A stretch of 64,000 bases of DNA from assembly GCA_036389335.1 (NCBI GenBank), contig DASVQC010000066.1, positions 16,628-80,627 on the forward strand, read 5' to 3'. The notes below the pieces were generated by a model. That model searched no databases. It was not told the DNA's origin and worked only from the letters and a program-made list of their open reading frames with translations. The DNA comes from JAIVGV01 sp036389335. GTDB taxonomy: Bacteria; Acidobacteriota; Blastocatellia; Pyrinomonadales; Pyrinomonadaceae. Shown here one piece after another: positions 54,461-62,458 of this stretch (positions are counted from its first letter, which is position 1; each line of letters begins with the position of its first letter). The translations under genes were made by a program, and so were the position numbers.

Positions 54461-55246
54461 TCACGAGAGCCTCCCGTAATAAAGCTTCGCGTCGTACTCG
54501 ACGAGGACGCGACCGTCCCTCTGGTGCGCGTCGAAGAGGCGGCGCAGCGACGCGAGCATCGGCTCGTGGTTCGGGTGACCGGCGAGCGGCACGTAAGAGG
54601 ACGACAGGAGGCGACCGCGCAGGCCCGCGAAGTCGAACGACTGGAAGTTGTCGAAGGACTTCGACGCGAAGTCGCCCGCGAAGAACTCGGCGATCCGATC
54701 CTCGGACACCTGCTCGCAGTTGACCTGCGCGTAGTCGGTGCCGAACTCGCGCAAAAGTTTCTCGTAGTCGCGCAGGAAAGGCGTCGCGTCCGTGCGCCTC
54801 ATGTTCCAGACGAGCACGACCCAGCCGCCGGGCCTGAGGACGCGCCGAAACTCCGCGCGCGCCCCCGCGGCGTCGAACCAGTGGAACGCCTGCGCCGCCG
54901 TGATCAAGTCCGCGCTCCCGTCCCCGAGCGTCGTCGCCTCCGCCGTGCCTTTGACGCTGCGGAACCGCGCGTAACTTTTCAGGCGCGACTCCGCCGCCGC
55001 CCGCATCGCGTCGTTCGGCTCGACGCCGACGACCTCGTAGCCGCCGCCGAGCAACAGCTCCGACAGAATCCCCGTCCCCGATCCCACGTCCGCGACCGCC
55101 GCGCCGGGCGCGAGCCCTATCCCGTCGCGCAGGAAATCGACGACGCCCGCCGGATAGCTTGGACGGTAGGCGACGTAATCCGCGACGCGGGCGTCGAACC
55201 GCGCCGCCGTCTTGACCTCGCCTGTCGTTTCGTCGCCCGCCATCAC
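54461..55246 (-). CDS. SAM-dependent methyltransferase
   Basis: 261 residues. Class I motifs: AAVADVGSGTGILSELLL (motif I), EVVGVEPNDAM, GSADLITAAQAFHWFD and RPGGWVVLVW. The HWFD form is common in small-molecule methyltransferases of the methyltransf_11 group. Substrate unknown; despite its place between menaquinone genes it does not look like MenG/UbiE. It overlaps the DUF3592 gene by 4 bases. Confidence 0.82.
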   Translation of the reverse strand: MMAGDETTGEVKTAARFDARVADYVAYRPSYPAGVVDFLRDGIGLAPGAAVADVGSGTGILSELLLGGGYEVVGVEPNDAMRAAAESRLKSYARFRSVKGTAEATTLGDGSADLITAAQAFHWFDAAGARAEFRRVLRPGGWVVLVWNMRRTDATPFLRDYEKLLREFGTDYAQVNCEQVSEDRIAEFFAGDFASKSFDNFQSFDFAGLRGRLLSSSYVPLAGHPNHEPMLASLRRLFDAHQRDGRVLVEYDAKLYYGRLS

Positions 55247-55650
55247 GTGAACCAGAAGATGATCGCCCCCACCGAGGTGAAGACGAGGCCGAGGAAGCCG
55301 AGCAGCCCCGGCACGAAGTAGAGCCTGAAGGGCGACGCGAGGCGCGCGCGGCTGTGATCCTGCCAGTGGTAGAGCACCTCGACCTGCTGCCCCACGTCGT
55401 ACCCCTTCGGGCTGGTGTGGAGCGGGTCGGTGAACCGGAAAGCGCCCCGGTCGCGCACCTCGAAGGTGACGACGGGGGCGTAAGTCCGCCCGCCCTTGCC
55501 GCCCCTCCGCTCGTCGAAGCCGACGACCGTCCCCGTCGTGCGTAAAGACTCCTTGACGAACCGCCTGACCCTGTAGAGGACGAACGCGCCGATGAGCAGG
55601 AGCAGCAGCCCCACGCCGGGCATGATCAGGATCAGGTATCTCTCACTCAT
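55243..55650 (-). CDS. DUF3592-type membrane protein
   Basis: 135 residues. Two membrane helices (LILIMPGVGLLLLLIGAFVL and LYFVPGLLGFLGLVFTSVGA) flank a beta-rich domain (TTGTVVGFDERRGGKGGRTY, YDVGQQVEVLYHWQD) that matches DUF3592. Function unknown. It lies 27 bases after mqnE, and its stop overlaps the start of the methyltransferase gene. Confidence 0.75.
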   Translation of the reverse strand: MSERYLILIMPGVGLLLLLIGAFVLYRVRRFVKESLRTTGTVVGFDERRGGKGGRTYAPVVTFEVRDRGAFRFTDPLHTSPKGYDVGQQVEVLYHWQDHSRARLASPFRLYFVPGLLGFLGLVFTSVGAIIFWFT

Positions 55651-55677
55651 CGGCTGAAGCGATTGGCCCGCGCCCTC

Positions 55678-56787
55678 TCAGGCAACAGATAACTCGGCGA
55701 CCGGGTGGTAGAGCGTGTCGCGCTCGACGGCCTCGAAGCCCGCGTCCGAGATGAGCGCGGCGATCTCCTGCTTGCTCATCTTCACTTCGCCGCCCGACTC
55801 GACCGAGTAGCTTTCGGTCAGCTCGCCGCCCTCCGTGATCGTGCCGTCGAGATCGTTCGCGCCGTAGTGGAGCGCGACCTGCGCGAGCCGCTTGCCGAGC
55901 ATCACCCAGTAGGCTTTGACGTGCGGGAAGTTGTCGAGCATGAGGCGCGAGACGGCCATCGTCTTCAGGCTGTCGACGCCGGAAGGCCCCGGGCGGTCTG
56001 AGAGCTTCGTGCCCGGCGGGTAGAAGGCGAGCGGGATGAAGCACTGGAAGCCGCCCGACTCGTCCTGCTGCTCTCGCAGACGGATCAAGTGATCGACGCG
56101 ATCCTCGACGGACTCGACGTGCCCGTAGAGCATCGTCGCGTTGGTCTTCAGCCCCGCGGCGTGGACTTTGCCGGCGAGCGAGAGCCAGCGCGCGGCGTCG
56201 GTCTTGTGCGCGCAGATCGCGGAGCGCGTCGGCTCGCGGAAAATCTCCGCGCCGCCGCCGGGGCACGAGTCCATCCCGGCGTCCTTCAGCCGCGCGATCA
56301 CGTCCTCGTCCGACATCTTGTAGAAGCCCGCCATGTGATCGAGCTCGACCATCGTGAACGCTTTGAGGTGCAGGCGCGGGTAGGCGCGCTTCAGGCCCGA
56401 CAGTAAGTCCGTGTAATAACTGAACGGCAGCTTCGTGTTCAGGCCGCCGACGATGTGCAGCTCGGTCGCGCCCTCTCCGACCGCCTCGCCCGCGATCTTC
56501 AGCGCCTCCTCGACGTTGTGCGTGTAGGCGTCGGGCTGGCGGGGCGTGCGGTAGAAGCCGCAGAACTTGCAGTCGGCGTAGCAGACGTTCGTGTAGTTGA
56601 AGTGGCGGTTGACGTTGAAGTAGGTCGTGCGCCCGTGCAGGCGGCGGCGCGCCGCGTCGGCGAGCTTGCCGAGCGCGGGCAGGTCTTCGGTGGCGAAGAG
56701 CGCGAGCCCGTCGCCGAAGGTGAGCCGCTCGCCCGCCTCGACGCGCGGGGCGATGTCGTTAAGTTTCGGGTCGTGTGAAAAATTCAT
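55678..56787 (-). CDS. mqnE: Aminodeoxyfutalosine synthase (radical SAM)
   Basis: 369 residues. Radical-SAM Cys motif CYADCKFCGFYR, preceded by RTTYFNVNRHFNYTNV; later ELHIVGGLNTKLPFSYY, GMDSCPGGGAEIF and TNATMLYGHVE are typical of the MqnE/MqnC/CofH group, and the ALFATEDLPALGKLAD lead-in favours MqnE. It joins 3-[(1-carboxyvinyl)oxy]benzoate to SAM. The presence of mqnD nearby supports the pathway call. Confidence 0.92.
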   Translation of the reverse strand: MNFSHDPKLNDIAPRVEAGERLTFGDGLALFATEDLPALGKLADAARRRLHGRTTYFNVNRHFNYTNVCYADCKFCGFYRTPRQPDAYTHNVEEALKIAGEAVGEGATELHIVGGLNTKLPFSYYTDLLSGLKRAYPRLHLKAFTMVELDHMAGFYKMSDEDVIARLKDAGMDSCPGGGAEIFREPTRSAICAHKTDAARWLSLAGKVHAAGLKTNATMLYGHVESVEDRVDHLIRLREQQDESGGFQCFIPLAFYPPGTKLSDRPGPSGVDSLKTMAVSRLMLDNFPHVKAYWVMLGKRLAQVALHYGANDLDGTITEGGELTESYSVESGGEVKMSKQEIAALISDAGFEAVERDTLYHPVAELSVA

Positions 56788-56823
56788 GAGCGCCTTGTTC
56801 GTTAAACTCGCCGGTAAAAATTC

Positions 56824-57498
56824 TCAGCCCCAAATCTCTTTCAGATCGAGCGAGAGGCCGCGCAGCACGGGCTCGCCGGAGACGGACTGCGGATCGCTCA
56901 GCTCTTCGGCCTCGGCCTGCGGGCGGTAGACGTAAACTTTCCGCCCCGACGGGTCGATGAGCCAGCCGAGCCGCGCGCCGTTCGAGACGTACTCCTCCAT
57001 CTTCCGGCGCAGGGCCTTGAGCGAGTCGGTGCGCGAGCGCAGCTCGACGACGAAGTCGGGGCACAGCGGCGCGAACCTCCCGCGCTGCTTTTCCGTGAGC
57101 GCTTCCCAGCGCTCGTTCGTGACCCACGCGAAATCGGGCGAGCGCATCGCGCCGCTCGGCAGGGTGAAACCGGTCGAAGAGTCGAAATACTGACCCGTCC
57201 CGTCTTGCTCCGCCCACGAGCCGAGCCTGACCATCAGTTTTGAACTACGTATTCCGGTCTGCCCGCCAGTAGGGGACGTGATGAGGAGGTCTCCTTCGCT
57301 GGTGAGTTCGAGGCGCACGTCGTCGCCCTGCCGCTGGCAGAAGTCGAAGAACTCTTGCTCGCTCATCTTCTTCAACACGGGGGCGAAGCGCAGCACGATG
57401 GGCCCGACGGAGGCGTCGTCGGACGGGTCGGACGCCGCCGCGTTCGTGCGGGCGGCGGCCTTCGCCGGCGCTTCGTCGTCCCTGAGGCGGGTGGTCAT
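56824..57498 (-). CDS. Uma2-family (DUF820) nuclease-like protein
   Basis: 224 residues. The PD-(D/E)xK-like core is seen in VRLELTSEGDLLITSPTGGQ, RSPDFAWVTNERWE and CPDFVVELRSRTDSL (ELRS strand), then RLGWLIDPSGRKVYVYR. Uma2 proteins are numerous in cyanobacteria and acidobacteria, with unclear function. It sits between ubiA and mqnE with short gaps, so it shares their transcript but probably not their pathway. Confidence 0.85.
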   Translation of the reverse strand: MTTRLRDDEAPAKAAARTNAAASDPSDDASVGPIVLRFAPVLKKMSEQEFFDFCQRQGDDVRLELTSEGDLLITSPTGGQTGIRSSKLMVRLGSWAEQDGTGQYFDSSTGFTLPSGAMRSPDFAWVTNERWEALTEKQRGRFAPLCPDFVVELRSRTDSLKALRRKMEEYVSNGARLGWLIDPSGRKVYVYRPQAEAEELSDPQSVSGEPVLRGLSLDLKEIWG

Positions 57499-57515
57499 GG
57501 CTCGATCCTCGCGGC

Positions 57516-58412
57516 TCAGAACTTTGCCAGCAGCGCCGCCCCGCCGAAGGTGACGAGGAGGATGACGCTGACGAAGGCGTTCGTGGTGAAGAACGCGGCG
57601 TTCAATCTCGACAGGTCGTCGGCGCGCACGAGCGAATGTTGATAGACGAGCAGCGCGCCCGTCGCGACGAGCCCGGCGAGCGCGAGCCAGCCGAGGCCGA
57701 CCGTCAAGTATAACCCGACGAGCGCGCCGAACGCCCCCGCGTGGAGCGCGCGCGAGACCCGCAGCGCGCGCGAGACGCCGACGCGCGCCGGGATCGAGCG
57801 CAGGCCGGCGCGCCGGTCGAAGTCGAAATCCTGACAGGCGTAGAGGACGTCGAACCCGGCGGTCCAGAGCATCACGACGAGCGAGAGCAGCAGGGGCGTG
57901 GGCGAGTCGATTGAGCCGCGCACGGCGATCCACGCGCCCGTGGGCGCGATGCAGAGGCACCAGCCGAGGACGAGGTGCGACAGCGACGTGAAACGCTTGG
58001 TGTAGGAGTAGAGCAGGACGCTGGCTAACGCGACGGGCGAGAGCAGAAGCGTCAGGCGGTTGAGCATCGCCGCGGCGAGGAAGAAGAGCGCCGACGAGAG
58101 GATGGTGAACGCCCACGCGAAGCGGAGCGAGAGCAGCCCGGCGGGGATGGCGCGCGCGCGCGTGCGCGGGTTCGCGGCGTCGATGCGGCGGTCGGCGATG
58201 CGGTTGAAGGTCATCGCGGCGGAGCGCGCGCCGACCATCGCCGCGGTGATCCACGCGAGCTGCCACGCCGAAGGCAGCCCCCGCGCCGCCAAGACCGCGC
58301 CCAGGAGCGCGAAGGGCAGCGCGAAGAGCGTGTGCTCGATCTTGATCATGTCGAGCGTCGTGCGGAGACTCCCGCCCGCGCCCGCCCCAGTCGCTTTCGC
58401 CGTCGTCGCCAT
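57516..58412 (-). CDS. UbiA-type prenyltransferase of menaquinone synthesis (MqnP-like)
   Basis: 298 residues, about eight membrane helices. The two Asp-rich motifs are FNRIADRRIDAANPRTRAR (NxxxD...D) and YACQDFDFDRRAGLRSIPAR. LDMIKIEHTLFALPFALLGA is the usual N-terminus of UbiA/MqnP. It attaches the polyprenyl chain to the naphthoate ring; next to mqn genes and ubiX the MqnP role is likely. ATG 58412 is used; the longer frame is low-complexity. Confidence 0.88.
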   Translation of the reverse strand: MATTAKATGAGAGGSLRTTLDMIKIEHTLFALPFALLGAVLAARGLPSAWQLAWITAAMVGARSAAMTFNRIADRRIDAANPRTRARAIPAGLLSLRFAWAFTILSSALFFLAAAMLNRLTLLLSPVALASVLLYSYTKRFTSLSHLVLGWCLCIAPTGAWIAVRGSIDSPTPLLLSLVVMLWTAGFDVLYACQDFDFDRRAGLRSIPARVGVSRALRVSRALHAGAFGALVGLYLTVGLGWLALAGLVATGALLVYQHSLVRADDLSRLNAAFFTTNAFVSVILLVTFGGAALLAKF

Positions 58413-58619
58413 CTTTTGAATCAATCCGCCGCCCGCGCCCGCGCCGTCGCGCGCGCCTTCCGACAGAGCAAGCGCGATGCCAGCGCGGGAGGGCGCGAGA
58501 AGCGCGGCGTCGCGCGGGGCGCGGCTTGGCAAATCGCCACGCGCCGCGCCCCGGCTGGCAAAGTGCGACGCGGCGAAGCGACGCGCCCTCCCTAACAAAG
58601 CGCCGCGCGCCGCCGGGCC

Positions 58620-59060
58620 TCAGACGATCTGCGCGTCGAGCTTCTCCATCCAGCCGAGCCGGGAGCCGGACAGGTCGCTGAAGCCGAAGCGGCGGTAGAG
58701 TTCTTGAGCGTCGCGCGTGGCGAGGAGCCAGCGGCGCACCCCGCGCAAATCCGGGTGCGACAAGATCGTCTCGACGAGCCAGACGCCGAGGCCCCGCCCG
58801 CGCTCCGAGTCGAGCACGAACACGTCCGCCAGCCACGCGAAGGTCGCGTAGTCGGTGACGACGCGCGCGAAGCCGACCTGCGCGCCGCCCTTGTAGAGGC
58901 CGAATGGGAGCGAGTTCGCGACCGACAACTCGACGCGCTCGCGGCTGCGCCCGCGCGCCCAGTAGCTCTCGCCGCTCAGGAAGTCGTAGATGAGATCGAG
59001 ATCGAGACGCGCGCCGTCGTCGCTGATCAAGTAGTCGTCACGCGTCTGCTCGTATGCCAT
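58620..59060 (-). CDS. GNAT-family N-acetyltransferase
   Basis: 146 residues. YDFLSGESYWARGRSRERVE, QVGFARVVTDYATFAWLADV, then VFVLDSERGRGLGVWLVETI (acetyl-CoA loop) and AQELYRRFGFSDLSG. This is the small GNAT type often called YjdJ/RimI-like; substrate unknown. ATG 59060 starts the domain. It is separated from ubiA by 208 GC-rich bases without a gene. Confidence 0.85.
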   Translation of the reverse strand: MAYEQTRDDYLISDDGARLDLDLIYDFLSGESYWARGRSRERVELSVANSLPFGLYKGGAQVGFARVVTDYATFAWLADVFVLDSERGRGLGVWLVETILSHPDLRGVRRWLLATRDAQELYRRFGFSDLSGSRLGWMEKLDAQIV

Positions 59061-59248
59061 CGAACGTCCTCGGGCCTCCACTCATCGGTCCGCACGCGCC
59101 CGCCATGCCCGTCCGCACCCCGCCGAAATTAGCGTCGCCGCTTAAGTTCTCCGCAGGTCTTAGAGCCCCATGTTCTCGCGGGCCGCGTGCCTCCTCCCGC
59201 CGCGCGGAACCGCCCGAAGTGGAGACTCAAGGGCCGCCGGCCACCAGA

Positions 59249-59863
59249 CTACTCCTCCGCCTGCTCCTGCTTCCACTCGGTCGCGCGCGTGTGCGGGACT
59301 TCGAACTGATCGAGGATGCGGAAGACGAGGTGATCGACCATCTCCGTGATCGTCTGCGGTCGGTGGTAGAAGGCGGGGCTCGCGGGGAGGATGCGCGCTC
59401 CCGCGCGGGAGAGGCGCAGCATGTTTTCGAGGTGGATGGCGTTGTAGGGCGTCTCGCGCGGGACGACGACGAGCCTGCGCCCCTCCTTCAAAGTCACGTC
59501 CGCCGCGCGGTGTATGAGGTTCGTGCCCGCGCCCGACGCGATTGCGCCGAGCGTGCCCATAGAGCAGGGCACGACGATCATGCCGGCCTGCGGGTGCGAG
59601 CCGGAGGCGGGCGCGGCGGCCATGTTGTCGAGCCGGTGCCAGCGCACGAGCTTCGAGTCCGCCGCGAGGCCCAGCCACCCGTTCAACGCGCCCGCGTCGC
59701 CCTCGCGCAAGGTGACGCCCAACTCGACCCTCGCGACGACGAGCGCCGACTGAGACGTGATCAGATTCACGCGCTCGACCTCGCCGCTCGCCGCGAGGTG
59801 GACGAGCGTGCGCTGCGCGTAGATGGCGCCCGAGGCCCCGGTGATGCCGACGGTCAGTTCCAT
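59249..59863 (-). CDS. ubiX: Flavin prenyltransferase
   Basis: 204 residues. LTVGITGASGAIYAQRTLVH, VNLITSQSALVV, MIVVPCSMGTLGAIASG and RLVVVPRETPYNAIHLENML are signature UbiX sequences. It makes the prenylated FMN cofactor needed by UbiD-type decarboxylases; in futalosine organisms this serves late menaquinone steps. A heptad repeat array begins seven bases before its start codon. Confidence 0.94.
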   Translation of the reverse strand: MELTVGITGASGAIYAQRTLVHLAASGEVERVNLITSQSALVVARVELGVTLREGDAGALNGWLGLAADSKLVRWHRLDNMAAAPASGSHPQAGMIVVPCSMGTLGAIASGAGTNLIHRAADVTLKEGRRLVVVPRETPYNAIHLENMLRLSRAGARILPASPAFYHRPQTITEMVDHLVFRILDQFEVPHTRATEWKQEQAEE

Positions 59864-59870
59864 GGGAAGC

Positions 59871-59970
59871 TATTGGCTATTAGCTTTTAGCCTTTAGCAA
59901 ACCCAAAAGCAAGAAGCTGCCAGCCGGTCGGCGGCTGGCAGCTTCTCGCTAACGGCTAACGGCTAACGGC
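59871..59970. repeat. Inverted heptanucleotide arrays flanking a hairpin, between ubiX and the serine hydrolase gene
   Basis: The left array is TATTGGC, TATTAGC, TTTTAGC, CTTTAGC (59871-59898). The right array is three GCTAACG plus a partial copy (59948-59972), complementary to the left. Between them a perfect hairpin (GAAGCTGCCAGCC / GGCTGGCAGCTTC) probably terminates transcription of the serine hydrolase gene. Confidence 0.88.
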
Positions 59971-61328
59971 TACTTGATCTTCTTCGCCGTCTGCTGCCGC
60001 CCGCCCTGGTTGACGACGAGGTTGGTGACGCGCCCCTGCGCGTCTTTGACGAAGGTGACCTCGACGCGGACAACCTTCGAGAAGAAGTTGGTCTCGGAGG
60101 CGGGGAAGAGTTCGAGCTTCCTCTGGTTCGTGGGCTGCGCCATCAGGCTGTCGCCCTCGCGGGTGACGCTGAGGACGACGCCGGGCGCGACCTCGTACTC
60201 GCCGGCGTAGGCGTCGTAAATCTTCGGATCGACCTTGACGACCGCGCGTTCGACCGGCACCTCGTACTTCTCTCCGAACATGATCGCCGACAAGTCGCGC
60301 CCGACGCGGGAGGCGGACGTGCCTTCGAGGTTGCTCAGGACGATGACGGTCGCGCGCTCTTCGGGGAAGCGCACGATGTAGGTCACGAACCCTTCGATGC
60401 CGCCGCCGTGCGCGTAGGCTTTGCGGTTCAGCAGCTTCACGACGTTCCAGCCGTAGCCGTAGTCGCGCAGGACGGGCGTGTAGACGGCGTCGAGCGACTG
60501 CTTCTTGAGCAGCTTGTCGGTGTAGAGCGCCTGATCCCAGAGGTAGAGATCGCCGACCGTCGAGTAGAGCGCGCCCGCCGCGTGCGGGATGCTCATGTCG
60601 ATGTATTCGGCGTTGACGCTCCGCTCGCCCCTCGGCGCGTAGCCGTGCGCGCGGTGCTTGATGATCTCGTCGGCGTGATCGTAGCCGGTGCTCGTCATCT
60701 TCAGGGGCTCGAAGATGCTTTCGGTGACGAACTTTTCGTAAGGGCCGCCCGTCACCTTCTCGATCACGTAGCCGAGCAGGATGTAGCCTGAGTTGCTGTA
60801 CTTCCAGTCCGCGCCGGGCTTGAAGTCGAGCGGCATGGCGCGGAAGCGAGCGACGACGCTCTCGACGGACGCGGGCTCGCGCTTCGTCTTCTGGTAGTCG
60901 GGGAAACCCGTCAGGTTCGGCACGCCCGCCGTGTGCGAGAGCAGGTGGTGGAGCGTGACGGGCTGCCACGCCTCGGGGCACGGCGCGACGTACTTGCAGA
61001 CGGAGTCCCGCACGGAGAGCTTGCCGCGCTCCTGCAAGAGCATGATCGAGGCCGAGGTGAACTGCTTGGTGATGGAGCCGAGGCGGAACTTCGTCTCCGG
61101 CGTGTTCGGCACGTCGTTCTCCAGATCGGCCATGCCGTAGCCCTTCGCGGCGACGACCTTGCCGTCGCGCGCGACGAGGATCGCGCCGCTGAAGCGTTCG
61201 GCCTTGACGGCGGCCTGCATGTACTCGTCGATCTTCGGGCCGAGGTCTTGCGCCGCCGCGAGCGCGGGGAGGAGGAAGAGGAAGGCGGCGAGCAGGGCAG
61301 TGCGGCGAGGTCGTCTTTCGTGGCTCAT
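59970..61328 (-). CDS. Exported serine hydrolase, beta-lactamase class C/esterase-like
   Basis: 452 residues with a signal peptide (ALLAAFLFLLPALAAA). SITKQ supplies the SxxK nucleophile, YSNSGYILL the YxN motif, and AHGGGIEGF the HxG motif near residue 310. A C-terminal beta-rich lipocalin-like domain (YAGEYEVAPGVVLSVTREGD) follows. Probably a periplasmic esterase or peptidase rather than a resistance enzyme. Confidence 0.88.
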   Translation of the reverse strand: MSHERRPRRTALLAAFLFLLPALAAAQDLGPKIDEYMQAAVKAERFSGAILVARDGKVVAAKGYGMADLENDVPNTPETKFRLGSITKQFTSASIMLLQERGKLSVRDSVCKYVAPCPEAWQPVTLHHLLSHTAGVPNLTGFPDYQKTKREPASVESVVARFRAMPLDFKPGADWKYSNSGYILLGYVIEKVTGGPYEKFVTESIFEPLKMTSTGYDHADEIIKHRAHGYAPRGERSVNAEYIDMSIPHAAGALYSTVGDLYLWDQALYTDKLLKKQSLDAVYTPVLRDYGYGWNVVKLLNRKAYAHGGGIEGFVTYIVRFPEERATVIVLSNLEGTSASRVGRDLSAIMFGEKYEVPVERAVVKVDPKIYDAYAGEYEVAPGVVLSVTREGDSLMAQPTNQRKLELFPASETNFFSKVVRVEVTFVKDAQGRVTNLVVNQGGRQQTAKKIK

Positions 61329-61632
61329 GTCGTCCTTTCGGGGTTTGGGGGTGCGCGCGTGCGCGCGTGCGCGTGGGTCGTGGAAATTATTGCGTGACGC
61401 TTGCGCGCTCCCCGGCGCATCCTAAAGCCGCGCGCGCGAGCCGCGGGACGACGACACGTCGTCTTCACCCATAAAACGGGGCGGCGCGCGAAGGATTAAC
61501 AGCCGGGGAGAAATTTTTTTTGGGGCGGCGCGGGCGCGAGCCGTTCGCGGGCCGGGTGTTTGCCAGCCAGTTCGCCGCAGGTGTTAGAATGACGGCGCAC
61601 ACTTTAAGCTGACGCCGCGACGACTTGCCGAG
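61329..61632. promoter_or_regulatory. Intergenic region between divergent serine hydrolase and larB genes
   Basis: A 304-base gap without a gene. It contains alternating GC stretches and a T-run followed by GGGG near 61520, but I cannot place promoters with confidence. It must hold the start signals of both divergent genes. Confidence 0.4.
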
Positions 61633-62400
61633 ATGAACTTAAGCGAGATCGAACAGCTCCTGCGCGCACACAAGGCGGGCGCGCTCGACACCGACGACGC
61701 CGCGCGACGGCTCGCGAACCTGCACTTCGAGGAGACGCCGAGCGCGCGCGTCGATCACGCGCGCGCGGAGCGGCAGGGCTTCCCCGAAGTCGTCTTCGGG
61801 GCGGGGAAGACGCGCGCGCAGGTCTGCGAGATCGTCGAGAAGCTGGTGGCGCGCGCGCCGAACGTGCTGGTGACGCGCACGGACGCGGCGACCTTCGGCG
61901 AGGTGCGCAACATCGCCACCGACGCCGAGTGGCACGAGGCGGCGCGGCTCATACGCATCCGGCGCGACCACGCCGAGCGCGGCGTCGGCGAAATCGGGAT
62001 CGTCACCGCCGGGACGAGCGACATCCCCGTCGCGGAGGAAGCCGCGCTCACCGCAGAGGCGATGGGCAACCGCGTCTCGCGCATCTGGGACGCGGGCGTC
62101 GCGGGCATTCACAGGCTGCTCGCCGAGCGCGAGCGGCTGCGCGCCTTCCGCGTCGTCGTGGTCGCCGCGGGGATGGAGGGCGCGCTGCCCTCGGTCGTCG
62201 GCGGGCTGGTCGGCGTCCCCGTCATCGCCGTCCCGACGAGCGTCGGCTACGGCGCGTCGTTCGGCGGCGTCGCGGCGCTTTTGGGGATGCTCAACTCCTG
62301 CGCCTCGAACGTCACGGTCGTCAACATCGACAACGGCTTCGGCGCGGGCTTCGTCGCGAGCCTCATCAACCGCAAGCGCGAAGTGATGAGTGATGAGTAA
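61633..62400 (+). CDS. larB: Pyridinium-3,5-biscarboxylic acid mononucleotide synthase
   Basis: 255 residues. FPEVVFGAGKTRAQVCEIVE, GIVTAGTSDIPVAEEAALTA, FRVVVVAAGMEGALPSVVGG and VPTSVGYGASFGGVAAL are LarB signatures; the AIR-carboxylase-like fold is evident. LarB makes the first intermediate of the nickel-pincer cofactor of lactate racemase. LarC and LarE are not in this window. The 3' end lies in a heptad array and overlaps the next start. Confidence 0.92.
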   Translation: MNLSEIEQLLRAHKAGALDTDDAARRLANLHFEETPSARVDHARAERQGFPEVVFGAGKTRAQVCEIVEKLVARAPNVLVTRTDAATFGEVRNIATDAEWHEAARLIRIRRDHAERGVGEIGIVTAGTSDIPVAEEAALTAEAMGNRVSRIWDAGVAGIHRLLAERERLRAFRVVVVAAGMEGALPSVVGGLVGVPVIAVPTSVGYGASFGGVAALLGMLNSCASNVTVVNIDNGFGAGFVASLINRKREVMSDE

Positions 62401-62458
62401 AAAGACATCGTCGCGCCGCGCGCGACTCATCACTCGTCACCCGTCACTCATCACTCTC
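62383..62458. repeat. Inverted heptanucleotide arrays spanning the larB stop and next gene start
   Basis: The left array is GTGATGA twice (62383-62396) plus a partial unit. The right array is ACTCATC, ACTCGTC, ACCCGTC, ACTCATC (62425-62452), complementary to the left. Here the arrays are partly coding: the left lies in the larB end, the right in the N-terminus of the LCAT-like gene. Confidence 0.85.
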
